The notes: generated by a model not told the origin, from the sequence alone. Shown: positions 51,178-59,225, counted from the stretch's first letter. The stretch: 64,000 nt of DNA from JAUSIF01 sp040901465 (GCA_040901465.1 JBBDYN010000012.1:122194-186193); one strand, 5' to 3'. Numbers and translations: made by a program.

Positions 51178-51278
51178 ATTCTGGCCTCGTGTGGATCGAG
51201 GGCATTCTCGGCAGCGTCGCGTTCGCGTGGCTGGCCACGGCGGTCGGCGGACTCATCTACAATCGCTTCACTACCTGA
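51174..51278 (+). CDS. Tiny membrane peptide coupled to the preceding frame
   Basis: 34 residues: MNSGLVWIEGILGS, then a hydrophobic helix VAFAWLATAVGGLIY and a short polar end. The reading frame stays protein-like upstream of its ATG, which favours a frameshifted single gene. Confidence 0.4.
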   Translation: MNSGLVWIEGILGSVAFAWLATAVGGLIYNRFTT

Positions 51279-51303
51279 TCCCCGGGCGCCAGCCGCCGGC
51301 GCG

Positions 51304-51328
51304 CTACTCTTCGTCGTGAAGAACAACG
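51304..51328 (-). pseudogene. clpS 3'-end fragment 4 (25 bp)
   Basis: The reverse strand encodes PLFFTT near a TAG, matching the ClpS end. It is too short to be sure on its own; noted because the longer copies flank it. Confidence 0.4.
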
Positions 51329-51548
51329 GAGCGCGCACTCCGATGCTTGGCCTTCGCGAAGTGAACTGCTCGCGTCGCAGCGCAGCAAAACCGCGGCACT
51401 CGAATCAATTTTTATTATGTCGGCGTAGTCAGTGGCGCCGCCTTGTCGAAAGGTGTGTCATGCCTTCGACGCAATCGAGCTCTACGCTTTTTTAATCGGA
51501 CAGCACTGCATTTTATTGCAGGAGAAAACTGCGCAGGGAGAGGCCCCC

Positions 51549-51743
51549 ATGACGGACCAAGTTATGGAATTGCGAAAACAAGCAGCGGACGAGTTCAGGG
51601 CTGCAAGACGATCCAGGTCAGCCTCGGATCGCGAAACCCACGAAACCAAAGCGCGCAGCTATCGGCTTCTCGCCGACAATGAGGCGTGGCTCGCCGGAAA
51701 AATGAAACGCCGCAAGCTCAACGATTTACTTCGCGCCAAATAG
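51549..51743 (+). CDS. Small charged helical protein, unknown function
   Basis: 64 residues, rich in Arg, Lys, Glu and Ala: MTDQVMELRKQAADEFRAA at the start and KMKRRKLNDLLRAK at the end. It is cytoplasmic and probably a single long helix or coiled coil. CAGGGAGAGG lies 8-15 nt upstream. The frame is open to 51432, but the earlier part is not conserved-looking. Confidence 0.6.
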   Translation: MTDQVMELRKQAADEFRAARRSRSASDRETHETKARSYRLLADNEAWLAGKMKRRKLNDLLRAK

Positions 51744-51857
51744 GACGATCGTTGCGACCGCTGCATGCCGCCGACCCACGCCCCGACAGGGTGCGACGCC
51801 ACGCAAGACGGGTCCACCCGGCCTCAGACTAAGGTGGCTGTCAGGAACGGCGGTACG

Positions 51858-52050
51858 CTACTCCTCCGGCTCGGTCGTGAAGAACAAAGGATAGCCCTTG
51901 TGCTTCCCGAGCTCGGTCGCTGGCTCGACGGTTTCCTGCCTCTCGGCGACGTCGCGCGTGGCGTGATCCCGAAAAGTGGGTACCGGTTTTCGGACAAGAT
52001 CACGCCCACACAAAGCACCGCGATCACGCAGACGCCGCGCCGGTGCCCGA
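51858..52050 (-). pseudogene. clpS fragment 5, interrupted by a palindromic element
   Basis: The reverse strand ends ATELGKHKGYPLFFTTEPEE and stop. Homology to clpS continues to about 51961, breaks for a 41-bp palindrome, and resumes with the clpS GCGATCACGCAGACGCCGCG segment to about 52050. This is the longest decayed copy. Confidence 0.8.
51963..52003. repeat. Short palindromic element inserted in a clpS fragment
   Basis: GTGATC at 51963-51968 and GATCAC at 51998-52003 bound an imperfect dyad around CGAAAAGTGGGTACCGGTTTTCG. This motif is a familiar small repeat of Rhizobiales genomes. Confidence 0.8.
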
Positions 52051-52139
52051 GGGCTTCGCCATTGCGAATTGGCGCCGCGTGGCTAAGCTGCGTCCCCATG
52101 CGGCTAACGGCTCGCGGAAGCGGGCGGCGGCCCGAGGTC

Positions 52140-52646
52140 ATGCGTCGATTCTCATTCGCGGCTTTCACGCTGCTTGTCCTCGGCTTGGGCGAGGCCGCTG
52201 CGGAGGCCACCGTCACCGGCGCACGCATTACCTGGTTCGGCATTTTCCAGGCGGCTGAATCCAAGGCTGTGCCGGACAAGACCTCGCCTACCGGGACACG
52301 ATTGCAGAGCACCGGAATTGTCCCGCCGAAATCGAACAGCGATCGGATACCAGCCGTACTCAACACGCGCTTCGGCGTCGGCTATTTCCTCGAAGGCAAG
52401 CCCGACGGCGACAGCGGAAAGGTTCGACATTTGCGGCTCTTTCCGCCGGGCGGAATCGTCAATCCGAAAACCGGCCAGCGCGCCGACTCCCTCGACGTGG
52501 AACTGAGTCTCACGGTCGGGCGCGAATGGTTTCTCGGCTACACGTTCCGCGAGCCATGGGAAATCGTCCCGGGCGTGTGGACGATCCAGGTCTGGAGCAG
52601 CAACCGGAAGCTCATCGAGAAGCAGTTCACGGTGCACAAGCCCTGA
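52140..52646 (+). CDS. DUF3859 secreted protein
   Basis: 168 residues with a signal peptide (cleavage near AAAEA, residue 22). The body matches DUF3859: VTGARITWFGIF, GTRLQSTG, IPAVLNTRFGVGYFLEG, GGIVNPKTG and FREPWEIVPGVWTIQVW. It is beta-rich and periplasmic, with unknown role. ATG 52140 starts the signal. The convergent neighbour is clpS, 53 bp on. Confidence 0.88.
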   Translation: MRRFSFAAFTLLVLGLGEAAAEATVTGARITWFGIFQAAESKAVPDKTSPTGTRLQSTGIVPPKSNSDRIPAVLNTRFGVGYFLEGKPDGDSGKVRHLRLFPPGGIVNPKTGQRADSLDVELSLTVGREWFLGYTFREPWEIVPGVWTIQVWSSNRKLIEKQFTVHKP

Positions 52647-52699
52647 GCTCGCGTTACGGTGCGGCGCCATGCAAGCAGGATTTGCCCGTTGGCCTGCGC

Positions 52700-53005
52700 C
52701 TACCCCTCCGGCTCGGTCGTGAAGAACAACGGATACCCCTTGCTCTTGCCGAGTTCGGTCGCTTCCTTGGCCTTGGTTTCGGCGACGTCGCGCGTATAGA
52801 CCGCGATCACGCAGACGCCGCGCCGGTGCGCCGTCATCATGACGTGGTACGCCCGGTCCGCGTTCATGCGGAACACCGCCTTCAGCACCTGGACGACGAA
52901 CTCGCGCGGCGTGAAGTCGTCGTTCAGCAGGATGACCTTGTAGAGCGGCGGACGCTGTACTTGCGTCCGCGTCTTCGTGCGCGGCCTGACGACGGTGTTG
53001 CTCAT
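52700..53005 (-). CDS. clpS: ATP-dependent Clp protease adaptor ClpS
   Basis: 101 residues. PPLYKVILLNDDFTPREFVV and MMTAHRRGVCVIAVYTRDVAETKA are the ClpS fold, including the N-degron-binding Asn-Asp and Met/His residues. It delivers N-end rule substrates to ClpAP. aat, the enzyme that makes such substrates, is at 15.5 kb. Five fragments of the 3' part of this gene lie within the preceding 4.3 kb. Confidence 0.95.
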   Translation of the reverse strand: MSNTVVRPRTKTRTQVQRPPLYKVILLNDDFTPREFVVQVLKAVFRMNADRAYHVMMTAHRRGVCVIAVYTRDVAETKAKEATELGKSKGYPLFFTTEPEG

Positions 53006-53109
53006 GGCCGGGCAATTTACCACGGACGGCGACTTGCGGCCGCTGACAATCGAATCCGACGGAACCGGGCAAGCTTCCGGTAACGACTCGTCCCCTAGCC
53101 TCTCCGGTT

Positions 53110-53682
53110 ATGGGCGACATCTTCTCATTCCGCCGCCTGCGCTGGGGGTCGCCGAGCGGCCTCTCCTCGCCACATTTCCTGCGCAAGCGCAGTTCTCGCT
53201 TTGGTGGCGTCGGCCGCTACATCGGCTTCGTCGCCATCGCCGTTGTCGCCGGCGCGGCGTGGCTTGCTTCCGATCAATGGTACGGCGGGGTGCCGACCAA
53301 CCTCAGCGAGCCGGCGGTCGCGGCCCCGATCGTCACCGTCGTCGACGGCGACACGCTGCGCGTCGGCGGCGAGACAATCCGCCTCGTCGGGCTCGACACG
53401 CCGGAAACGGGCCGAAACGCCAAGTGCGAAGGCGAGCGAACGCGTGGCGAGGCCGCAACCCGGCGGATGCGCGAACTCGTTGCCAGCGGCGGCCTGGACG
53501 TCAAGCGCGTAGCGTGCGCGTGCAAGCCCGGCACCGAAGGGACGTCGGCGTGCAACCACGGCCGCCTGTGCGGGGAGCTCAAGGCGCACGGACGGGACGT
53601 GGCCCGCATTCTGATCGCCGAAGGGCTCGCACACGAATACGTTTGCGGAACGACGGGCTGGCGCCGGAGCTGGTGCGGCTAA
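53110..53682 (+). CDS. Membrane-anchored thermonuclease-family (SNase-like) protein 1
   Basis: 190 residues: a basic N-terminus, one membrane helix (about 38-55), then the staphylococcal-nuclease fold with VTVVDGDTLRVGGETIRLVGLDTPETG (catalytic Arg and Asp) and LKAHGRDVARILIAEGLAHEYVCG. It probably faces the periplasm and cuts nucleic acids. A 62-nt leader is shared with the gene at 56881. After its stop, sequence resembling the tail of the other nuclease continues out of frame. Confidence 0.88.
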   Translation: MGDIFSFRRLRWGSPSGLSSPHFLRKRSSRFGGVGRYIGFVAIAVVAGAAWLASDQWYGGVPTNLSEPAVAAPIVTVVDGDTLRVGGETIRLVGLDTPETGRNAKCEGERTRGEAATRRMRELVASGGLDVKRVACACKPGTEGTSACNHGRLCGELKAHGRDVARILIAEGLAHEYVCGTTGWRRSWCG

Positions 53683-53695
53683 CGCGCGGCCCAAA

Positions 53696-53775
53696 GCAGA
53701 AGCGCGGCGGGAGAAGCGCGGAATCCGGCGCGGCCCCTTCGAGCGGCCCGCGGACTATCGCAAGCGGCATCCGCG
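53696..53775 (+). pseudogene. Out-of-frame nuclease C-terminal remnant
   Basis: Reads AEARREKRGIRRG, then FERPADYRKRHPR, which aligns with residues AEARNAKRGIWRGEFERPADYRKRNPR of SNase protein 2. It lies in a different frame from SNase 1 and after its stop. Confidence 0.75.
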
Positions 53776-53861
53776 CGCGGATCAAGCGCGGGTCAAGCTC
53801 GGCCAAGCGAAGCGAGGAGCGCAGTTGGCGCCCCCTGCTCCGGCAATATCGATTGCGGCTA

Positions 53862-53916
53862 TCAAAGGCCCTTGAACAAGACTCCGAGCAGCAGCGCCAC
53901 GTACGCGAGCATCGCG
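53862..53916. repeat. 55-bp copy of the sequence right of the gap (likely assembly artefact)
   Basis: Identical to 54017-54071. The two copies abut the two ends of a 100-N gap, the usual sign of an unmerged contig overlap. Confidence 0.9.
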
Positions 53917-54016
53917 NNNNNNNNNNNNNNNNNNNNNNNNNNNNNNNNNNNNNNNNNNNNNNNNNNNNNNNNNNNNNNNNNNNNNNNNNNNNNNNNNNNN
54001 NNNNNNNNNNNNNNNN
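53917..54016. other. Assembly gap (100 N)
   Basis: A run of exactly 100 Ns, a standard unknown-size placeholder. Confidence 0.98.
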
Positions 54017-54199
54017 TCAAAGGCCCTTGAACAAGACTCCGAGCAGCAGCGCCACGTACGCGAGCATCGCGAGCCAGAACTGGTATTGGGTGAGATACTG
54101 GACCGGCGTCAAGTGCCCGATCAGCGCGAGGATGGCGAGGATCACCGAGATGATCACGACCCGTGTGCTGGGACGGTTGATGTTGATCTGATTGGCCAT
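54017..54199 (-). CDS. Small two-helix membrane protein
   Basis: 60 residues: MANQININRPSTRVVII, a first helix (14-30), and YQFWLAMLAYVALLLGVLF as a second. GGGGGGAAA 5-13 nt upstream supports ATG 54199. The function is unknown. Its last 55 bp recur left of the gap. Confidence 0.75.
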   Translation of the reverse strand: MANQININRPSTRVVIISVILAILALIGHLTPVQYLTQYQFWLAMLAYVALLLGVLFKGL

Positions 54200-54277
54200 G
54201 GAATTTCCCCCCTGTTGCGTTGACCTCTCCCTCACGAGCGGGAGCAAGTCGGGTGCAGGTCACGAACTTTGCCTCGA

Positions 54278-54478
54278 TCATTCGAGAATGAAGGTCACCT
54301 TGAGATTGACGCGGTATTCGGCGATTTTACCGCCCTTGATAACACATTTCTGATTGGCGACCCACACGCCCTCGACATTCTTCAAGGTCTTCACGGCGCG
54401 AGAGACGCCGACCTGGATCGCGTCTTCAAAACTTTTTGTCGACGCGGAGATGAGTTCAGTGACGCGGGCAACGGACAT
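54278..54478 (-). CDS. Dodecin
   Basis: 66 residues, the full dodecin length: TELISASTKSFEDAIQVGVSRAVKTLKNVEGVWV and EYRVNLKVTFILE. Dodecins form hollow dodecamers that store flavins in the cytoplasm. It lies 78 bp downstream of none of its likely partners; no operon is obvious. Confidence 0.92.
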   Translation of the reverse strand: MSVARVTELISASTKSFEDAIQVGVSRAVKTLKNVEGVWVANQKCVIKGGKIAEYRVNLKVTFILE

Positions 54479-54621
54479 GACGTCCTCCTGACGAGTGAAT
54501 TAGGTGGCGGATGCACTCAACTTCAAAAACCCATGCTTGGTGCAGTGAGTGTCCGGGCGCGCGGAGCGCGAAACTCCGCTCGCCCTGGTGGCACCATGTC
54601 CACGCAACGGCGATTGAATCT

Positions 54622-54819
54622 TCAACGTCCATAAGGGGAGGCGAGAATCACCCTCACCAATCGATCCGGCTCCACCGTCGCAATTCCAGTCGGCAGCACG
54701 ATCTCCGCGGCCTTGTGAGCGGCGAACATATCGCTCTGCGCCGACCCGGAAATGAGCAACGCTGAAATTGAGGCGATGAAAAACAACCCGGTAGCATAGA
54801 GATAAGCGTCGTTGTTCAT
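54622..54819 (-). CDS. Small membrane-anchored protein, unknown function
   Basis: 65 residues with one hydrophobic helix (8-26) and a C-terminal soluble part, AAEIVLPTGIATVEPDRLVRVILA. Only a weak Shine-Dalgarno (TAGGTT) precedes the ATG. Confidence 0.5.
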   Translation of the reverse strand: MNNDAYLYATGLFFIASISALLISGSAQSDMFAAHKAAEIVLPTGIATVEPDRLVRVILASPYGR

Positions 54820-54842
54820 AGCAACCTAATCACCGCCATCGA

Positions 54843-55055
54843 TTAAAGTTCCCTGCCCGCCGGGCGTTTCGGTTCTTGCCGGCCGGTTTCACTTAGTTTT
54901 CGGTTGAGGAGCTTCGAATCCTTTCGCTCCTTCTCGTTCAGGTAGCGGATCAAATCGATCCAGCGCTCAGGCAGCGGCTCAGCCACGATGTCAGCGTATT
55001 GGGCGTGTAGCGTCTTGTTGATCCGCTCGAAGATGGTGGTGTGCGCTGACCGCAT
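54843..55055 (-). CDS. NepR-like anti-sigma factor
   Basis: 70 residues. INKTLHAQYADIVAEPLPERWIDLI matches the NepR pattern (short helix, DxVxEPxPxRxxDLxxxL), which sequesters the general-stress sigma factor EcfG until PhyR displaces it. The C-terminus is basic. No phyR, ecfG or histidine kinase lies nearby in this window, so it may be an orphan paralogue. Confidence 0.65.
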   Translation of the reverse strand: MRSAHTTIFERINKTLHAQYADIVAEPLPERWIDLIRYLNEKERKDSKLLNRKLSETGRQEPKRPAGREL

Positions 55056-55373
55056 GAGCCTCTCCTGAGGCTGAAGTCACTCCTAAGGGCAACGTCCGTT
55101 CGCCGGCGTAGTTCCGTCCGATTTTGTACAAATCTGGCTATTGCCGCAGTTAGGTCCTTTTGGCGCGCACCTTGCCGCTTTGAATGTCCGGTTCTGGCAC
55201 CGAACGGACTTGCGTATCGCACCGACTAATGTCTGTTCATCGGAGCGAAGCAGATTTGCTCGCATTTTATGGAGTGCGATTTCAGCGGCCAATTCAACGC
55301 GCATCGAAATGTGGCAACTGCTGCTTTGTTGAGTATGCTATTTATAGCGACGCTGTCGGTCAGGATATGCTGC

Positions 55374-55997
55374 ATGAACGTTCTCGCGGTCATCTCGCCT
55401 GCGCTAAAGGTTCTCTTCGAGCGCGTCGGCAAGACGGAGATCATCAATCGGCCCGACTTTTTTCGGTTCGGCGGGACCGGGGCGGTCATCGCCTGCAATC
55501 ACATTGGATGGGCGGACAGCCTGTGGATGGCCTATGCCGTGTACCCGAGACAGCTGCGCTATATGTCAAAGCAGGAACTTTTCGGTCCGGCGCTATCACG
55601 ATGGGTCCTGGAGCACGGCGGTTCCGTTTCGATTGACCGCGCGCGCCCGTCGCCAGGCTCGATCAAGACTGCGGTCGACATTCTGCAGCACGGTGGACTC
55701 ATCCTGATCTTCCCGAGCGGCACGCGAAGCGACGAAAATATTGCCTTCAAGCGTGGCGCCGCGACGGTCGCGCTTCACGCTCGGGTTCCGATTGTGCCCG
55801 CCTACTTTCTAGGACCGAAGCAGATGCAAGTCGCGCATCTTCTGCACCGACCCGCCATCCGGGTGACATTCGGGTCACCGATCCCAACGGCGGAGTTGCC
55901 GATTAGTAAGCAGACGACGATTGCCCTCACGCGGCAGCTCGAAGCAGCAATCGGCGAATTACGATCGAATGCGGACGGCAAGCTGTCCGCCGCCTAG
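55374..55997 (+). CDS. 1-acyl-glycerol-3-phosphate acyltransferase-like protein
   Basis: 207 residues of the PlsC fold: NHIGWADS (H-x4-D catalytic motif) near residue 42, SIDRARPSPGS, and FPSGTRS (acceptor binding) near residue 115, then VPIVPAYFLG. It transfers an acyl chain to a lysophospholipid or related acceptor at the inner membrane. ATG 55374 was chosen for its AGGA; the frame is open to 55269. Confidence 0.85.
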   Translation: MNVLAVISPALKVLFERVGKTEIINRPDFFRFGGTGAVIACNHIGWADSLWMAYAVYPRQLRYMSKQELFGPALSRWVLEHGGSVSIDRARPSPGSIKTAVDILQHGGLILIFPSGTRSDENIAFKRGAATVALHARVPIVPAYFLGPKQMQVAHLLHRPAIRVTFGSPIPTAELPISKQTTIALTRQLEAAIGELRSNADGKLSAA

Positions 55998-56880
55998 AGC
56001 TTCGGGACATTTTTGGACCGAGGTCAGCTGGCACATCTGGGAAGTGCCGCCTGCCACGTTTGGACGGCCGTCTGCGACTCCAAGCGGACTCTGAGAAGTC
56101 GTCCAACGGTGTGTTTATGAGCTCACGGTCTGGTTCACGAAGCGGGATACGGCTCGACATTCGCGCCGGGTGAACTGACGCACACGTTCCGACGCTTATC
56201 CTCATTCCGAGCTTTTCGCCCATTGAAATCCCTGCGAAAAAATAAATTAATCCCCGGCGTGCAAACCTCACCTAGAATTTGCCCGTCTCGATCCACCTGA
56301 ACTCGCATGATCGCGAGTTTGGTTGGTACAAGTAGCCGGAGTCGGGCGAGCCCGATTTTGGCGAGGGGCGCGACCGGTGCGACCTGTTGTGCGGATCGAG
56401 ACCGGCGCCCGCGGGTGTGGTTCGCAGCCATGCTCCCGGGCGGCTCGGGGCTCCGCTCGGCGGCAATACGACCGCCCGCCAGGAGCTGGCTGAGACGGAG
56501 GCCGGCAACGGTCTCCCGAAAAGCGCGGCCCGAGCCGTAAGACGCCGCGATGGAGCGGGCGCTCCTGCCCCGAAATGCCGAAGGCATTTCGGGAAAGCAG
56601 GCAGCGCCATTTTTTAGTGCCGCTGCCCGCTACGCCGGAATCGCAAGTGCGAATTCTGGCTGCGGGAGCGGCAAGGCGAGCGCGCCCTTCGCGGAGGGCG
56701 CGACAAGAAATGAATGGTGCGCCGACCGGCGCTCCATCCCCCTCGCCTGTGGCGGGGGCCGGAATAACCAAGGCTCGGGCGCAAATTCGCGCCGCGAGAA
56801 TGAGGTCGGCTGTTTGAAAATTGAATCTGACGGAATGCGGCAAGCGTCTGGTAACGCATCGACCAGTAGCCTGCGCGGCG
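55998..56880. other. Gene-free stretch of nearly 900 bp
   Basis: No convincing gene on either strand; the open frames here have no protein-like pattern. It contains a perfect 11-bp hairpin at 56569-56593 and, at its right end, the 62-nt leader shared by the two nuclease genes. Confidence 0.6.
56569..56593. repeat. Perfect 11-bp hairpin with GAA loop
   Basis: CCCGAAATGCC, loop GAA, GGCATTTCGGG, followed 16 nt later by CATTTTTTAG. It could be a terminator-like structure for an unrecognised transcript. Confidence 0.5.
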
Positions 56881-57585
56881 ATGGGCAAGGCGTGGAAGCC
56901 TTCGCCGTGGCGCTCCTGGCAACAGGCGCCGCGGACGCAGCTGGATTGGAAGCGACCGGCGCAGCCGCAAAGCGCGCGGTCGCTCTTTTCATTCCGCCCT
57001 TCCCGCTACGCAGGATTTATCGCCCTCGCCGCGGTGGTCGGCGCCGGCGTTCTCTTCCAGTATCGATACGTGCCGGCAATTCCCGGCTTCGGCGGCGGCG
57101 TGCGCGTCACGGATCGTTACACTGAGATCCGCGACGACAAGCGCACCATCCGCATGGCCGTGCGGCCGAACGCGACGGCGGTCGACGGCGACAGCCTGCG
57201 CGTCGATGGCGAGGAGACCCGCCTTCTGGGCATCGACGCGCCGGAACTGTTCCAGACCTGCCGCGACGAGCGCGGCCGTGAATGGCCATGCGGCCGCGAG
57301 GCGCACGCGCACCTGCGCACGCTCGTCTCGCGCGGCACGGTCGACTGCGCCTCGAGCTCGAAGGACTGCTACGGCCGCGCGCTCGCCCGCTGCTCGGCCG
57401 GCGACATCGCCGATGTCGGCGAGGCCATGGTGCGCCGGGGCTACGCGCTGGATTTCATGGGCGGCGGCTATCAGTCCACCGAGGCGGAAGCGCGCAACGC
57501 GAAGCGAGGCATCTGGCGCGGGGAGTTCGAGCGGCCCGCGGACTACCGCAAGCGCAATCCGCGAACGGAATATTCGCGCGGCTGA
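56881..57585 (+). CDS. Membrane-anchored thermonuclease-family (SNase-like) protein 2
   Basis: 234 residues: a basic N-terminus, a membrane helix (about 45-60, FIALAAVVGAGVLFQ), and a nuclease fold with ATAVDGDSLRVDGEETRLLGIDAPELFQ and the C-terminal AKRGIWRGEFERPADYRKRNPR. Cysteines in CRDERGREWPCG may form a disulfide. ATG 56881 is supported by alignment of its 62-nt leader with that of SNase protein 1. Confidence 0.88.
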   Translation: MGKAWKPSPWRSWQQAPRTQLDWKRPAQPQSARSLFSFRPSRYAGFIALAAVVGAGVLFQYRYVPAIPGFGGGVRVTDRYTEIRDDKRTIRMAVRPNATAVDGDSLRVDGEETRLLGIDAPELFQTCRDERGREWPCGREAHAHLRTLVSRGTVDCASSSKDCYGRALARCSAGDIADVGEAMVRRGYALDFMGGGYQSTEAEARNAKRGIWRGEFERPADYRKRNPRTEYSRG

Positions 57586-57661
57586 GACACCACACGCCCG
57601 CAATCACCGTGTATACTGCCGCCTGGCCTCGGGGGCGGCCGAACGCCATGGACACGGAGGC

Positions 57662-57859
57662 ATGCCGGTGCAGTTCACAGTCGGGCTGAAGCTGAAGGGC
57701 AAGTCGGACCATATCAACGTGGACGCCGAGGATGCGCTGGTTGCCGCGCTCAAGGTAAAGGCTTCGCTGCCGGAAGCGACGATCACGTACGTGCGCGCAC
57801 AAAATAAGCGCGGCGACGCGCGTAACCCGGCGCATCGGCTGACGGGCGGACGATCCTGA
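57662..57859 (+). CDS. Small protein of unknown function
   Basis: 65 residues: MPVQFTVGLKLKGKSDHINVDAEDALVAALKVKA, then VRAQNKRGDARNPAHR. It has the look of a small alpha/beta protein and no signal. GGAGG lies only 1-2 nt before the ATG, so translation efficiency is uncertain. Confidence 0.6.
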   Translation: MPVQFTVGLKLKGKSDHINVDAEDALVAALKVKASLPEATITYVRAQNKRGDARNPAHRLTGGRS

Positions 57860-58002
57860 CCCTCGTCTTGGCCGGGCCGCGCCGAACGCACGAGTCTCGG
57901 CCATGACGGGGCGTAATCGACCCCGCCGCAAACCAGCCACGACGCCGCCCGGGCGCCGTGCTAGCTTCCCCGCAGAATCAAGAATTGGCAGGAGCCCAAC
58001 CC

Positions 58003-58233
58003 ATGCAGCTTCGCGTACCCGCGGCCGGTCTCGCCATCGGCCTCGCCTGTGCCGCGCTTGCCGCCACCGCCTTCGGCCAGCCCACGTCCAACATCAGCGC
58101 CAAAGAGAAGATGGCGACCTGCCAGTTCGGCGCCAAGGACCAGAACCTCAAGGGCCAGGCGGAAAAGGACTTCATCAAGAAGTGCATGGCGAACGAGCCC
58201 GCGCCCAAGAAATCCTCCGAAACGAAAAAGTAG
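58003..58233 (+). CDS. PsiF-like secreted protein
   Basis: 76 residues with a signal peptide (cleavage near AFGQ, residue 26). One PsiF-type repeat follows: EKMATCQFGAKDQNLKGQAEKDFIKKCMA, with its two cysteines. The role is unknown; the family is named after a phosphate-starvation gene. CAGGAG 7 nt upstream supports the start. Confidence 0.85.
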   Translation: MQLRVPAAGLAIGLACAALAATAFGQPTSNISAKEKMATCQFGAKDQNLKGQAEKDFIKKCMANEPAPKKSSETKK

Positions 58234-58309
58234 CGCGCCCTTCCTATTGCCGCGATAATCCAGCGGCCTACAATTCGGCGCGGCCGTCCCGGCCGCCCAA
58301 GGGGCCATC

Positions 58310-58477
58310 ATGGCAAGGAAAGCAAAACGCAAAAAGGCCAGGCGCACGACGCTGCGCAGCTCGCGCGGCAAGAAGCTCTACGCCAAGCGCGACAGGAAGG
58401 GGAGGTTCAAGGACATCCAGAGCTACAAGCGCGCGCACGGCCAGGACGTCCGGCGCCGCGCCAAGAAGGAAAAGTAG
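58310..58477 (+). CDS. Very basic small protein
   Basis: 55 residues, about 40 percent Lys plus Arg: MARKAKRKKARRTTLRSSR at the start, LYAKRDRKGRFKDIQSYKR in the middle. It may bind nucleic acid. It is too short and biased to classify, but the pattern is seen in related Rhizobiales. It precedes a 100-N gap. Confidence 0.65.
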   Translation: MARKAKRKKARRTTLRSSRGKKLYAKRDRKGRFKDIQSYKRAHGQDVRRRAKKEK

Positions 58478-58488
58478 CGGCCGGCGCG

Positions 58489-58588
58489 NNNNNNNNNNNN
58501 NNNNNNNNNNNNNNNNNNNNNNNNNNNNNNNNNNNNNNNNNNNNNNNNNNNNNNNNNNNNNNNNNNNNNNNNNNNNNNNNNNNNNNNN
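58489..58588. other. Assembly gap (100 N)
   Basis: Exactly 100 Ns. Unlike the gap at 53.9 kb, the flanks are not duplicated. Confidence 0.98.
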
Positions 58589-58641
58589 GAACCTTTCGCC
58601 CGCTCGCGCGTTCTATCGCCGAACCAACGATGGAGACGGCG

Positions 58642-58725
58642 ATGGGACGCGGCTTGTTGCTTTGGCTGATTGGAATTCCCCTGCCAATCATTCTTCTGAT
58701 CTGGCTGTTCGGCGGATTGAGCTGA
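58642..58725 (+). CDS. 27-residue hydrophobic membrane peptide
   Basis: MGRGLLLWLIGIPLPIILLI, then WLFGGLS and stop. It is a single membrane helix, with GGAG 6 nt upstream. Very small proteins of this pattern are frequent hypothetical genes in Rhizobiales. Confidence 0.6.
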   Translation: MGRGLLLWLIGIPLPIILLIWLFGGLS

Positions 58726-58826
58726 GCGCTCGCCGCGCCCGATCGCGGCGTGCTGAGAAGCAAATGCGGGCGCGGCCTTACCGCCGCGCCCGTTCGTTAT
58801 GCCGCGAGCATGCCGGGCATCGCCAT

Positions 58827-58860
58827 GAAAAAAAGAGCGAGGCGGCCGAAGCCGCCTCGC
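58827..58860 (-). terminator. Rho-independent terminator for the leftward glycine-zipper protein gene
   Basis: On the reverse strand: GCGAGGCGGC, loop TTCG, GCCGCCTCGC, then TC and eight Ts. A 10-bp stem with a UUCG loop and U tract is a textbook terminator, 27 bp after the stop. Confidence 0.9.
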
Positions 58861-58886
58861 CGCTCCTCAACGATGGCGCGCGCCGG

Positions 58887-59225
58887 TCAGCGATATTCGC
58901 AGTACCGGCGGCCCCAGTCGTCACGCCAACAGACGCGTTGCGGCTGATAGGCGTACGTGCGGGCGGTCACGCTCGCGCGCGGCGCCACGTACGCGCGCGG
59001 CGGATTCACGTATACGCGCTCCTCGACATAGACGCGCGGCTCCGCCGCCACACCGACGCTCCCGCCGATGACGCCGCCGATCACGGCCCCCGGAGGGCCA
59101 CCGATCAGGAAGCCGGTTCCGGCGCCGACCGCGACACCCGTCGCGGTAGTCGCCTGCGCGCTCGCAACGGTCGGCGCAATCGCAAGCGCCGTCGCGGCCA
59201 CAGCAGTGAACAGGAATCTACGCAT
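58887..59225 (-). CDS. Secreted glycine-zipper protein
   Basis: 112 residues: a signal peptide (cleavage after ASAQ, residue 24), a glycine-zipper segment GVAVGAGTGFLIGGPPGAVIGG (about 30-58), an Arg/Tyr/Val-rich part, and an end with two cysteines (VCWRDDWGRRYCEYR). It is probably an outer-membrane or envelope-associated protein. Confidence 0.8.
   Translation of the reverse strand: MRRFLFTAVAATALAIAPTVASAQATTATGVAVGAGTGFLIGGPPGAVIGGVIGGSVGVAAEPRVYVEERVYVNPPRAYVAPRASVTARTYAYQPQRVCWRDDWGRRYCEYR

Noticed and set aside
56600..56720. tRNA or tRNA-end remnant around TGGCTGCGGGAG
   Set aside because: Only a short stretch resembles a tRNA 3' flank; no cloverleaf can be drawn.
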